Notes: generated from the sequence alone by a model not told the origin. A stretch of DNA of 64,000 nt from CADEED01 sp043747835 (GCA_043747835.1 JAYTOK010000053.1:1-64000); one strand, 5' to 3'. Positions 43,568 through 52,681 are shown, counted from the stretch's first letter. Translations and numbers: made by a program.

Positions 43568-44653
43568 TTAGCCGTTCGCCGCTGGTTCGACAGGGCGAGC
43601 CTGCTTGAGGCCGACGGAGTTGATGATCGAATCGCCGAGCGCGGCGCCGGATGACAACGCGTTGAACGCCGGGACCTTGAGCTGCTCCTGGATGATCTGC
43701 ACGCCGACGGCGTTGTCCGTCGAAGGGCCGGTTACCGCGATGGGCTCGATGCCGTATTTCTTGCGCAGGATGTCGACGCCGCCATACGCGGCGACCGGGT
43801 CGTTCGCGGACAGCACCACGCCGGTGAACGCCTTGCGCAGATCTTCCTGCTCGAGGATGGAATCCACGCCGTACGTGCCCATGAGGCCGTCGCCGAGTTC
43901 GAACACGATGACGTCGGGCTTCTTGTCGGCGAGCTCGGTGAGCATCGTGCGCGTGAGCGCGGGACCGACCTTGCGGGTCGTCGAGACGATGCCGAAGTCG
44001 GTGAAGATGAGGGTGTTGCGCGCGCCGGCATCTTCGAAGGCCATGATGTCGCGGCGCAGGGAAACGCCCGTTGCCTTGAATGCGTCGACGATCAGACCGC
44101 GGTGACGCATGCGCGAGATGATCGCGGCGGCCGCGGCGGTCTTGCCGGCTTCCATGCAGGTGCCCGCGAGCGCGACGACCGGCACGCCGTGCGTGACGAG
44201 CGGCGCTTCCGGATCGAATTTGCGATAGCCCACGCGCGCCGGCACGCCGATGCGTTCGCCGAGATACGGGAAATCGAGCACGCCGCCGATGACGCGGCAA
44301 TCGAACGGGTGGCCTTTGTCGGGATTCACCGAGTCGCAGATGCCGAGCACGCCGCCGATGTTGAGCATCTGCACGATGTCGCCGGGCTTCACGCTCGTCG
44401 GCACGTGGCCGGAGTACCCGAACAGCGCCTTCCGATGGCCGAGCGCGCCCGCGACGATGTCGCCCTGGCTGACTTTCGCCATGCGGCCGCTCGTGAGTTC
44501 GAGCGTGTTGTAGGTGGACTTGTTCGTCAGGATTTCCACGACGATCACGACGCCTTCCTCAGCGGGAATGTTCTCGGTGGAGACGCGCACCTCATTGCCG
44601 AGGCCGCAGGCCTGAGTGACTGACGCAATCTTGTCTACGACTACCGTACGCAT
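43568..44653 (-). CDS. Unrecognised P-loop protein within the arginine cluster
   Basis: 361 residues. Residues 1-155 are strand-rich, including MAKVSQGDIVAGALGHRKAL and SVKPGDIVQMLNIGGVLG, like a small beta-barrel domain. From 158 a P-loop domain starts: Walker A GTCMEAGKT at 164-172, then KATGVSLRRDI, FTDFGIVSTTRK and VIVFELGDG at 248-256, a layout like dethiobiotin synthetase/CobB-type ATP-dependent enzymes. TGPSTDNAVGV follows. The family was not recognised. Its ATG directly follows the argG TAA and argC follows after 15 bases, so it is expressed with the pathway. Function unknown; it may replace glutamate N-acyltransferase (inference). Confidence 0.8.
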   Translation of the reverse strand: MRTVVVDKIASVTQACGLGNEVRVSTENIPAEEGVVIVVEILTNKSTYNTLELTSGRMAKVSQGDIVAGALGHRKALFGYSGHVPTSVKPGDIVQMLNIGGVLGICDSVNPDKGHPFDCRVIGGVLDFPYLGERIGVPARVGYRKFDPEAPLVTHGVPVVALAGTCMEAGKTAAAAAIISRMRHRGLIVDAFKATGVSLRRDIMAFEDAGARNTLIFTDFGIVSTTRKVGPALTRTMLTELADKKPDVIVFELGDGLMGTYGVDSILEQEDLRKAFTGVVLSANDPVAAYGGVDILRKKYGIEPIAVTGPSTDNAVGVQIIQEQLKVPAFNALSSGAALGDSIINSVGLKQARPVEPAANG

Positions 44654-45865
44654 TTACTTGCCCCCCGCGCGCGCATGAAACATGCCCGTCAGCGAAACGA
44701 TCTTCGAAAAACCCAGTGCGTCCTGCGGCGACCATTCGCCGTGCGACTCGCCGTACACACCCTTCGAAACGGCCATCAGCGAGTGCTTCGACTCGACGCC
44801 CTCGATGAACAAACTACCCGGGCGGAACAGCACGTGGACCTTGCCGGTCACGCGCTCCTGCGAGGAGATGAAAAGCGCCTCGATGTCGCGGCACACCGGG
44901 TCGAGGAGCTGCCCTTCGTGCACCCAGTCGCCGTACGGACCCGCGACCGATTCCTTGATGCGCTGCTGGCGCGGCGTGAGCACGAGCTTCTCGAGCTCGC
45001 GGTGCGCGGTCAGCAGCGTTTCGGCCGCGGGGGCCTCGAACGCGACGCGGCCCTTGGTGCCGATGATGGTGTCGCCGAGATGGATGCCGCGGCCGATGCC
45101 GTAGGGCGCGCCCAGAGTTTCGAGCTGCTCCACCACTTCGACGGCAGACAGCGTCTTGCCGTCAATGCCGACGGGGCGGCCCTTCTCGAAGTGGATCGTG
45201 TGCTTCGCGGGTGCTTTGGGATTCGTGAACGCGTCCTTCGAGAGAACCCAAGCCGACTCAGGGAGGCTGCCTTCGGAGGTCAGCGTCTCCTTTCCACCGA
45301 TCGTCACGCCCCACAGGCCGCGATTGATCGAGTACGCGGCGCCATACGGCGGCAGCGGCAGGTTGCGGGCCGTCAGGTAGTCGAGCTCTTCCTGGCGCTT
45401 GAAGGCCTTGTCGCGCACGGGCGCGATGACCTCGAGCTCCGGCGCGAGCGTGCGCATCGCGACTTCAAAGCGCACCTGGTCGTTGCCGGCGGCCGTGCAG
45501 CCGTGCGCGATCGAGTTCGTGCCGAGCTTGCGCGCCATCAGCGCGATCTGCTGCGCCTGCATGACGCGCTCGGCGCCGACGCAAAGTGGATAGAGCTGGC
45601 CGCGACGCACGTTGCCCATGACCAGAAAACGCAGCACCTGCTCGAAGTAGTCGGCGCGTGCGTCGATCTGGTGGTGCGCGATGGCGCCATACGCCCTGGA
45701 ACGTTCCTCCAGGGTTTTTGCGCCCGCGGCGTCGATGCCGCCCGTGTCGACCGTCACCGTGATGATCGGTCGGCCGTAGTTTTCCCTGAGCCAGGGCACC
45801 AGGAAGGAGGTGTCGAGGCCACCGGAGTACGCCAAAACGATGGGGGATTCATTCTCGGCAGACAT
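44654..45865 (-). CDS. argG: Argininosuccinate synthase
   Basis: 403 residues. Joins citrulline (or its acyl form after deacylation) and aspartate using ATP. PP-loop LAYSGGLDTSFLVPWL near residue 10, HGCTAAGNDQVRFE, and SINRGLWGVTIGG. The SINRGLWG type is shared with Xanthomonas and Bacteroidetes ArgG. It follows argR by 6 bases and begins the biosynthetic part of the operon. Confidence 0.95.
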   Translation of the reverse strand: MSAENESPIVLAYSGGLDTSFLVPWLRENYGRPIITVTVDTGGIDAAGAKTLEERSRAYGAIAHHQIDARADYFEQVLRFLVMGNVRRGQLYPLCVGAERVMQAQQIALMARKLGTNSIAHGCTAAGNDQVRFEVAMRTLAPELEVIAPVRDKAFKRQEELDYLTARNLPLPPYGAAYSINRGLWGVTIGGKETLTSEGSLPESAWVLSKDAFTNPKAPAKHTIHFEKGRPVGIDGKTLSAVEVVEQLETLGAPYGIGRGIHLGDTIIGTKGRVAFEAPAAETLLTAHRELEKLVLTPRQQRIKESVAGPYGDWVHEGQLLDPVCRDIEALFISSQERVTGKVHVLFRPGSLFIEGVESKHSLMAVSKGVYGESHGEWSPQDALGFSKIVSLTGMFHARAGGK

Positions 45866-45871
45866 TTTTAT

Positions 45872-46330
45872 TCAAACTCCAAAGGCATCGCGCAACTGAT
45901 CGAGCACGCGCGACTGCGCGCGCGAATCGGCCGTTGCGATGAAAATCGTGTCGTCGCCGGAGACTGTTCCCGCGACATCGTTCCAGCCGGCCTTGTCGAT
46001 GGCGGCCGCCACGCTGCCGGCGGAACCGATCGTGGTCTTCACGACCGTTATCGAGGGGCCGGCGGTGCGCACTTCCCGCACGAACTGCGCGACGGTGCTG
46101 AATTTGTCCTGGGTTCGCGCGGCGATCTCGGCATTGTCGGGGAGGACGTACCCATCGCTGTGCTTGAGTACGCCGAGTTCGCGCAGGTCGCGGCTCACCG
46201 AGGACTGCGTGACCGCATGTCCTTCGCGCTTGAGCAGGCGCACGAGCTCCTGTTGCCGGCGCACCGACGAGTTGCGCAGCAGGCGGACGATGGCGGTGCG
46301 GCGCGCCTCGCGATGTTGGTCGGTATGCAT
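45872..46330 (-). CDS. argR: Arginine repressor ArgR
   Basis: 152 residues from the ATG at 46330; a GTG at 46360 in frame would overlap the operator and is less likely. Winged-helix N-terminus: LLRNSSVRRQQELVRLLKREG and VTQSSVSRDLRELGVLK. C-terminal hexamerisation and arginine-binding domain with GTVSGDDTIFIA. First gene of the arginine operon, just downstream of an ARG-box-like palindrome, so autoregulation with repression of the whole operon is likely. Confidence 0.93.
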   Translation of the reverse strand: MHTDQHREARRTAIVRLLRNSSVRRQQELVRLLKREGHAVTQSSVSRDLRELGVLKHSDGYVLPDNAEIAARTQDKFSTVAQFVREVRTAGPSITVVKTTIGSAGSVAAAIDKAGWNDVAGTVSGDDTIFIATADSRAQSRVLDQLRDAFGV

Positions 46331-46345
46331 AAAGAGCGCGCATGG

Positions 46346-46359
46346 TGCATAAAAATGCA
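46346..46359 (-). promoter_or_regulatory. ARG-box-like operator upstream of argR
   Basis: TGCATAAAAATGCA is a perfect 5+4+5 inverted repeat. The E. coli ARG half-site pattern is TGAAT-N4-ATTCA; here C replaces A in each half. It ends 15 bases before the argR ATG. A related half TGCAT lies at 46326-46330, about 20 bases away, which could make a second weaker box. Confidence 0.6.
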
Positions 46360-46432
46360 CAAAGCGTCAATGGCTGTTTTGGAGACTTCCGACGGGGGTC
46401 CGCATTGTCGTCCGCCGCGGATTGCGGGCCGG

Positions 46433-46738
46433 TTACACCCCGGGCGGCAGGGGGTGCGCGGCGTTCTCGCCGAGCACCGTCGTCCACTCGCGAACTATCC
46501 ACTTCGTGACGAGTCCACCCGTCACATAAGGGTCATCCTTCGCGAACTGCTCGACAACGGCCTTCGAGGACGCCTCGAAGAACAACACGGCGCCGTCGAC
46601 CGGATCGGCGAAGGCGCCGCCCAGCTTGAATTCGCCACGCGCCATCGATGCCCGGGCGTGGCCGAGGTGGGCGCCGCGGAACCGGGGACGCTTCTCGAGG
46701 ACGTCGGGAACGTACGTATAGATGAGCAGGAAGTGCAT
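46433..46738 (-). CDS. YciI-like protein
   Basis: 101 residues from the ATG at 46738. YCII-family ferredoxin-like fold: HFLLIYTYVPDVLEKRP, a His/Asp pair region (RGAHLGHA), FKLGGAFADPVDGAVLFFEAS and FAKDDPYVTGGLV. Family members are small enzymes or enzyme-like proteins with mostly unknown roles. It lies upstream of and in the same direction as argR but separated by about 70 bases with the operator between them, so it is probably a separate transcript. Confidence 0.85.
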   Translation of the reverse strand: MHFLLIYTYVPDVLEKRPRFRGAHLGHARASMARGEFKLGGAFADPVDGAVLFFEASSKAVVEQFAKDDPYVTGGLVTKWIVREWTTVLGENAAHPLPPGV

Positions 46739-46753
46739 GCCCAGGAATTTTAA

Positions 46754-47347
46754 ATGAAACGCGCGAGCTGGGTCCTCCTCGTTCTCTGCATCGGATCGGT
46801 TGCCCAGGGGCGCGAAGACCTTCGCGACGGCGACATCGTCTTCCACAGTTCGAAGTCCGCGCAGAGCGCGGCCATCGAGCGCGCGACGAACTCGCCGTAC
46901 AGTCACATGGGCGTGATCCTGCATCGCGACGGCAAGCCATTCGTGTACGAAGCCATCGCAACCGTGCGCTATACGCCGCTCGCGAGCTGGACGGCGCGCG
47001 GCGATGGCGGCAAGTACATCGTGAAGCGGCTGAAGGCCGGCCTCACCGCGGCGCAGACCAGGAAGCTGCATGCGGCGGCCGCGGGCTTCGAGGGGAAGCC
47101 GTACGACCTGTACTTCGAATGGTCGAACGAACGGATCTATTGCTCCGAGCTGGTCTGGAAGATGTACCAGCGTGCTCTCGACCTCGAGATCGGCCCCCGC
47201 CAGAAGCTGCGTGAGTTCGATCTGTCGGCCGAACTGGTCAGGGCAAAGATGCGGGAGCGGTACGGTTCCAGCGTGCCTCTCGACGAGCCCGTGATCTCTC
47301 CAGCTGCGATTTTCGCTTCGACATTGCTCGAAGTCGTCAGCCACTAA
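46754..47347 (+). CDS. YiiX-like permuted papain-fold (NlpC/P60-type) protein
   Basis: 197 residues. Signal peptide to about residue 20. Permuted NlpC/P60 order: LRDGDIVFHSS, catalytic His in NSPYSHMGVIL, then Cys in RIYCSELVWKMY near residue 130. This matches YiiX/YebB proteins, predicted amidases or peptidases of the envelope. Divergent from the YciI gene with 15 bases between starts. Confidence 0.85.
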   Translation: MKRASWVLLVLCIGSVAQGREDLRDGDIVFHSSKSAQSAAIERATNSPYSHMGVILHRDGKPFVYEAIATVRYTPLASWTARGDGGKYIVKRLKAGLTAAQTRKLHAAAAGFEGKPYDLYFEWSNERIYCSELVWKMYQRALDLEIGPRQKLREFDLSAELVRAKMRERYGSSVPLDEPVISPAAIFASTLLEVVSH

Positions 47348-47381
47348 CACCGCCGCCCGGTTCTGCCGTTAGAATCGACGC

Positions 47382-48263
47382 ATGACCAGAATAGTTAGCA
47401 TCGCATCCCTCGTCCTCCTCGCGCTCTGCACCAATGCGCAGGCCGCCGACGCGGAGAAGCGCGTCAAGTATGTCGCGCCACCCGGGTTCGCCGACCACAA
47501 GTGGGGCGACCTGCGTACGACGTTCACGCGCCTTCCGGAAGTACCCATCGGCGTCGGCGCGGCCTGGATGAACCAGCGCGTGAAAACCACCTCCTTCGAC
47601 TGCATCCCGCTCGCGGCCATCGGACCCCAGATCAGCGGTGCGATCGGCGGCTGCGATTTCCGCGCGACGCTCGACACGCTGCGCAGGACTTACGAGGGTG
47701 GCGGCTTCTACGTGCTGTCGGAATTCTCGATCGACGAGCAGGGCTTCCGCTTCGGGGACACGGATCCCGTCGTGCTGCACCCGGTGGTCTACCAGTTCTG
47801 CGCGAACTGGTACGAGACGAAGCGCGAGACGCCGCCGAAGTTCGACGAGATGAACAAGTTTTGCGGCATGCGGCTCATGTTCCGCAGCGAGACGCGCCAG
47901 GAGCTCGTGGGCAAGCCGATGGACTACGTCACCGACTACGACCGCGTCTTCGACAAGCTGCTCGCGAAGTTCGGACGCCCAACGGGATACACGAAGCGCG
48001 GCCGCGTGCTCATCGAAACGCTCGAGGGCGACTCCGGCGACGCCAGCGATCGGCGCTTCCAGATCTGGCGCTGGTGTCCGTCGCGCGACGGCAGCGGCAT
48101 GCGCATCGGCTGCGACGCGAGCGTCACCCTGGCGCTCGACCCGACGACCGGTGTCGGCACCGTGCTCTATTCGGCACCGCTGCTCTGGGAATTCGCGTAC
48201 GCGCGCCGTATGAACGGCAACAAGGACGATCGTCTCTACAAGATGCTGCACGCAAAGGAATAG
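47382..48263 (+). CDS. Hypothetical exported protein
   Basis: 293 residues. Signal peptide to AQAAD. Begins with PPGFADHKWGDLRTTF, a segment that resembles repeat-type starts in exported proteins; contains four or more Cys (CDFRATL, FCANWYE, KFCGMRL, IGCDA) that could form disulfides and a WxxxR-rich C-terminus. No family recognised. Follows the YiiX-like gene by 34 bases on the same strand. Confidence 0.7.
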   Translation: MTRIVSIASLVLLALCTNAQAADAEKRVKYVAPPGFADHKWGDLRTTFTRLPEVPIGVGAAWMNQRVKTTSFDCIPLAAIGPQISGAIGGCDFRATLDTLRRTYEGGGFYVLSEFSIDEQGFRFGDTDPVVLHPVVYQFCANWYETKRETPPKFDEMNKFCGMRLMFRSETRQELVGKPMDYVTDYDRVFDKLLAKFGRPTGYTKRGRVLIETLEGDSGDASDRRFQIWRWCPSRDGSGMRIGCDASVTLALDPTTGVGTVLYSAPLLWEFAYARRMNGNKDDRLYKMLHAKE

Positions 48264-48289
48264 TCAGGCAGCTCGCTCGCGCAGCGTAG

Positions 48290-48928
48290 TTAGCGGGCGT
48301 ACCGGAACGTGAGGTTGTAGCGGAAGGCGCCGGTCACCGGGTGCGTGCCCGGTTTTATCGGCCGCACGGCGTGATAGACGAGGCGTGACAGGCCGCCCCA
48401 GACGAGCACGTCGCCGTCGACGAGAGCGACGCTGCGACCCTTGCCGCCGCGCGTGAGGCCGTAGAACGCGAAACTCGCGGGCAGCCCCAGCGACACCGAC
48501 ACGATCGGCTGCGCGTAGTTCTGTTCGTCCGCGTCGCGATGCGCGGTGAGGCGCGCCCCGGGCGAATAACGGTTCACGAGGCATGCGTCCGGAACGAAAT
48601 CCGGAAAGCCCGCAAGCGTCGCGGCGCCACGCGCCAGCGCTTCGAAGGCGGCCGGCAACGGCGGCCAGTCGCGATCGGTCAGCGGATCGCGCGAGCTGTA
48701 GCGATAGCCGCTGCGATCGCTGACCCAGCCGACGGGGCCGCAATTCGTCATGGCAACCGACATCGTCTGGCCACCGGGCGTGACGAGATGGCGGAACGGC
48801 GCGCGCGCGGCGATGCGCTCGATGAGCGGCATGAGCTCGGCCGAGCGTGAGTAGCCGGGCAACAATGCGATGCCGTCGCCGAGCCGGATCGGCTCTCCCG
48901 CCGCGAACTGCAGATCGAGCGTGCTCAC
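48290..48928 (-). CDS. alkB: Alpha-ketoglutarate-dependent dioxygenase AlkB
   Basis: 212 residues. Repairs alkylated DNA or RNA bases by oxidative demethylation. Fe ligands His and Asp in TAHRDAD and distal His in LVYHAV; 2-oxoglutarate Arg in YNLTFRYAR. VNRYSPGARL is also typical. Located 6 bases after tamB and same strand; probably cotranscribed with tamAB. Confidence 0.95.
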   Translation of the reverse strand: MSTLDLQFAAGEPIRLGDGIALLPGYSRSAELMPLIERIAARAPFRHLVTPGGQTMSVAMTNCGPVGWVSDRSGYRYSSRDPLTDRDWPPLPAAFEALARGAATLAGFPDFVPDACLVNRYSPGARLTAHRDADEQNYAQPIVSVSLGLPASFAFYGLTRGGKGRSVALVDGDVLVWGGLSRLVYHAVRPIKPGTHPVTGAFRYNLTFRYAR

Positions 48929-48934
48929 TTCTCG

Positions 48935-51900
48935 CTACTTTTCGATCGTGAAGACGAGATCCGCGGCGCGCTCCTTGCCGGCCTCGGTCTTGACGGTCCA
49001 GTGATCGTCGAGCGTGTAGCGCATCTTGAACGTGCTGATCACTTCGGTGAGCGACACGCCGTAGCTCACGTAGAGGCGCGGCGAGAGATACTTGCCGAGC
49101 ACCAGCGACGTTTCGTTCGAGAGATCCGATTCCACGCTGATGTCGGGGATGCCGAGACGATTGCCGAGTTGCGATGCCAGGATCGCCGCCGCCTGTCCGG
49201 CCGCTTCCTGTCCGCCCGTGTTGCCCGGGCCGCGCCCCTGGTCTTGTACCGATTGAAGGCCGCCCCCCGCGAGGATCAGCGAGACGATCTGCGATTGCGG
49301 GATCGAGGGCTCGGAGAAAAAGGTGAGTCGCGGCTCGCGCAAACTACCGCGCACGTTCACGCCGGCCTTCACGTCCGGGTAGACCTTGACGGCGCGGATG
49401 TCGATGGCGGGATCCGCGAGCAGGCGGCCGTTGAAGATGAGTCGTCCGCGCTCGATGTCGAGGTTGCGCGCCAACGCGCGGTACTGACCGTCGCGAACCT
49501 GGAGTTCTCCGGTCGCGCGGGTCGGCTCGCCGGGCAAAGTCTTCTCGGTGAGGCTGCCGGTGATGTGACCCGAGAGTCCGAGGGTTTCGATGGTTACGTT
49601 GTCGCCGAGCGTCATCGTGACTTCGCTCGTGACGCGGAACGGATCCTTTGCGACCGCCTCGGTCGGTCCCACCAGCCGCTCGTCCGCGGACGGCAGCACC
49701 GCGTTCGTCAGATCGGCGGGCTGGATGCGAGCGAGCGGGATCTTCACCTCGCCCTTGACGAAGATGTCGCGTCCGGCGACGCGGAAATCGAGGTCGGGAG
49801 ATGCGTCGATGCGCGCTTCCGGTACGTCGACGACGCGCAGGTTTTCGCCGTCCAGGCGGATGTCGCCATAGGGCAGCCCTTCCCGCCACTCGAGCTTGCC
49901 GGCGCTCGCGAGCTTGCCGGCGCCGGCATTCGCGCTCGAGGTGAATTCGAGGCTGTTGGAGACGATGCGCGCCTCCAGTTCAACCGCGCGCATCGCGAGA
50001 TTCAGCTGATAGAAATCGAGCTCCGCCTTCGCGAGCTTGAGCACGCCGCTCGCGCTCGGGCGGCCGACCGTGCCGCCGAACGTGAGATTCGCATCGAAGT
50101 GGCCGGCCGCGCGGTCCACCTCCGGTAGATAGAGAGTGATGAAGCCGAGTTCGCCCGTCGCCATCTGCAGCTGCCCACGCAACGGCCACGCATTCATGTC
50201 GGCCCCCGTGCGATCCGCGCGCATGCTTCCCGCGATTCGACCGCGCTGCGCGGCATCGAGCCGCAGCTCGGACGTCATGTGGTCCGGCTCGGCGCGCATC
50301 GTCACGTAACCCGAGCCAAATGTGATGACGTCGGTGCGGCCGCTCGCGAGCTTGTGGCGGATCGCCGCGTCGACGAGGTCCACGCGCGCGTCGCCGGTGA
50401 ACGGCACGCCGTTCGTCGAGCGCGCATTCGCCTTGGCGTTCAGCGTGCCCTGGTACTCGACGTTGCGCGTGAGGCCGGCGGTCAGCGTGCTGATCGGCAG
50501 GTTGCGTGCATCCGCGTTGGCGTTCCACCCGGTGTCCGTCCAGGCCGCGTCGCCGCACAGCCGGGCTACCTTGCCATGCAGGCACATCGCCTCGATCCTG
50601 CCGCTCGAGGCGCCGGCGACCACCGCGAAGGGTGCATCGAGCTGCAGATTCAGATTCGCCGTGTCGTCGACGAACAGGTCGTCGATGACGCCGCGCCACG
50701 TCCCGTCCGTGAAGCCGCCTTTGCCCGACAAATGCAGGCTGGTCTTGCCGGCGAGCGCGTCCGCCTTGAGCGTATGGTTCGCGGTCGTGCCATCGAGATT
50801 CGCATTGAATTGGGTCAGCGAGCGTTGATCGAGCGTCAGGCTCGAGATCGCGACGTCCGCGTGCGACGCACGCTGGCCGCGCCAGTCGACGTCGATATTG
50901 GCGGATAGTTTGTCGATCGACAGATCGCCGTGCTCGAGCCCGGAACCCTGCGCGACGAGCCGGATCACCGGCGCCGCGGACGTGCCCCCGATCTTGCCGT
51001 TGGCGTGCAGCTCTCCTTTCGCGCCTTCGGCGAGCAGCGCCAGATTGTCGGCGTCGAGGCTGAAATCGAGGGCGAGCATGTCGGTGCGCAGCGCGCCATC
51101 GATCGCGAGCCGCGTATTGCCCGCGCGGAAGCGTACGGCGTCGAACGTCCAGTCGGAGCCGCGTCGCAGGATGTGACCGCTGCCGCTCGCGGCGGTGCCG
51201 CGCAGTTTTCCGGTCAGCCTGTCTACCTTGACATCGAGCTCCGTCTCCGCCGAGAACGGAGTGCCACGCGCCGCGAGATCGAAGTCGAGCGCGCCCGTAA
51301 ACCCGGGCCGCAACTCGGCCGGGTTGAAGCCTTTCACGGGTCCGGCGAGCGACCAGCCTTCATCGGGCGCCCAGCGCGCCTCTCCCGCGAGTTTCGCGCT
51401 GCCGCCAAACGCGCCGAGCGCGAGGTCGTCGATTCGCAGGTGATCCTTGTGCAGGGCGCCGCGCATCGCGACCGTCATCGGATCGAGCTCCGGCACGTAG
51501 AGATCGCCTTTGGCCTCGAGTGAATACGGCCAGAGTCCTTCGAGGCGGTATGTGCCCTCCGGCGACGAGAACAGTTGCGGCGTCTCGGCCGTGAACCGCT
51601 GGACGAGCGGCCAGCGAACTCCGGTGAATCCGCCGTACAAAAGTAGTTTGGGCCCGTTCTCCGCGGTCTGGATCGTTCCCCGACCTTCGACGTGGCTTTT
51701 CGTCGCGCGGTGCGTGACTTCGTAGTGCGTCGTGTGCACGACCTGGTCTTCGTAATAGCCATCGAAGGCGACGTCGAACGCGCCGAACCCCAAGCCGGGG
51801 ACGAGCAGCGGTCCGCGCGCGTGGAAGGCGTTCATCTCGCCGCCGATGTCGAGCGGTCCCGTGATGATGCCGAGCGCGCCGCCGGCGCCGAACGCGCGCA

Positions 51901-52681
51901 AATCGAAGTTGTGGACCTGGGCCTTGCCGGTCCAGTGAAAGTTGTTGGACAGCGAGAGCAACTCGCCCTTCATGTCCGCACGGAACGGCTCGTGCAGGAC
52001 GGCGCTGAGAGGAACGTTGTCCAAGTCACCGTCGAAGTTCGCATCCGCGCGCCACTGCGGCTGTCCTTCGATCAGCATCCGCACGGTCGCATCGCCGCGC
52101 AGCTTGATCGGATCCGCGGCGCGCACTTCGCCGAGTGCGCGCCCATGCAGAAAGCCGTAGATGATGCTGCTGTCGAAGATGCGGATCGACTTGTGGCCGA
52201 CGATGCCCGCGCCGCTGACGTCGTTGAAATCCACGACCCGACCATTCGGCGCGATGATCCTGAGCAGATCCGCGTGCGCTTTCTCGGCGCCGATGCTGAG
52301 CAGCCGCGGCAGAAACCTCGACGGCGTCTTCGGCCTGTCTTTCGGCCGCGGCTTGACCTCGATCAGCACGAGATCCGCGCGCGCTTCGCGCACCGCGATG
52401 CGGCCGACCAGCAAGGGCCAGACGTTCACGCGCGCGCTGCCTTTCTCAACGACGGTGCGCGTGAGTTCGTGATCGACATCGACACGCGCGGCACTGAAGC
52501 CGCCGGCAATCGTGCCGCGCACATCCTCTATCTTCAGAGTGACCTTGCCCATGCGCTCGGGCAGCCGGGCTACGGCGAACCGCAGACCTGCTTCGGTGGT
52601 CAGGACCCACGCGAGCAACGCGATGATCAGCAGCAGGAGCGAACCCAGGACGAGCGCGGTGATCTTGAGCCGGCGCTTCAT
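48935..52681 (-). CDS. tamB: Translocation and assembly module inner-membrane protein TamB
   Basis: 1248 residues from the ATG at 52681, which shares one base with the tamA stop. N-terminal membrane helix (about 8-27), then long beta-rich repeats as in AsmA/TamB lipid-transfer bridges, ending in the conserved DUF490 C-terminal region (VRGSLREPRLTFFSEP, LGNRLGIPDISVES, VLGKYLSPRLYVSYGVSL). With TamA it moves lipids or assembles outer-membrane proteins across the periplasm. Confidence 0.95.
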   Translation of the reverse strand: MKRRLKITALVLGSLLLLIIALLAWVLTTEAGLRFAVARLPERMGKVTLKIEDVRGTIAGGFSAARVDVDHELTRTVVEKGSARVNVWPLLVGRIAVREARADLVLIEVKPRPKDRPKTPSRFLPRLLSIGAEKAHADLLRIIAPNGRVVDFNDVSGAGIVGHKSIRIFDSSIIYGFLHGRALGEVRAADPIKLRGDATVRMLIEGQPQWRADANFDGDLDNVPLSAVLHEPFRADMKGELLSLSNNFHWTGKAQVHNFDLRAFGAGGALGIITGPLDIGGEMNAFHARGPLLVPGLGFGAFDVAFDGYYEDQVVHTTHYEVTHRATKSHVEGRGTIQTAENGPKLLLYGGFTGVRWPLVQRFTAETPQLFSSPEGTYRLEGLWPYSLEAKGDLYVPELDPMTVAMRGALHKDHLRIDDLALGAFGGSAKLAGEARWAPDEGWSLAGPVKGFNPAELRPGFTGALDFDLAARGTPFSAETELDVKVDRLTGKLRGTAASGSGHILRRGSDWTFDAVRFRAGNTRLAIDGALRTDMLALDFSLDADNLALLAEGAKGELHANGKIGGTSAAPVIRLVAQGSGLEHGDLSIDKLSANIDVDWRGQRASHADVAISSLTLDQRSLTQFNANLDGTTANHTLKADALAGKTSLHLSGKGGFTDGTWRGVIDDLFVDDTANLNLQLDAPFAVVAGASSGRIEAMCLHGKVARLCGDAAWTDTGWNANADARNLPISTLTAGLTRNVEYQGTLNAKANARSTNGVPFTGDARVDLVDAAIRHKLASGRTDVITFGSGYVTMRAEPDHMTSELRLDAAQRGRIAGSMRADRTGADMNAWPLRGQLQMATGELGFITLYLPEVDRAAGHFDANLTFGGTVGRPSASGVLKLAKAELDFYQLNLAMRAVELEARIVSNSLEFTSSANAGAGKLASAGKLEWREGLPYGDIRLDGENLRVVDVPEARIDASPDLDFRVAGRDIFVKGEVKIPLARIQPADLTNAVLPSADERLVGPTEAVAKDPFRVTSEVTMTLGDNVTIETLGLSGHITGSLTEKTLPGEPTRATGELQVRDGQYRALARNLDIERGRLIFNGRLLADPAIDIRAVKVYPDVKAGVNVRGSLREPRLTFFSEPSIPQSQIVSLILAGGGLQSVQDQGRGPGNTGGQEAAGQAAAILASQLGNRLGIPDISVESDLSNETSLVLGKYLSPRLYVSYGVSLTEVISTFKMRYTLDDHWTVKTEAGKERAADLVFTIEK

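Noticed and set aside
43568..44653. Naming the P-loop gene as DUF1611/DgcN
   Set aside because: Only the general P-loop layout is similar. The N-terminal half is strand-rich rather than the Rossmann-like domain expected, and the Walker A is GTCMEAGKT rather than the GTDxxxGK form I recall.
44675..46753. Plus-strand open frame of 692 codons opposite argG and argR
   Set aside because: Spans the ARG box and two genes on the other strand, with no recognisable domain; shadow.
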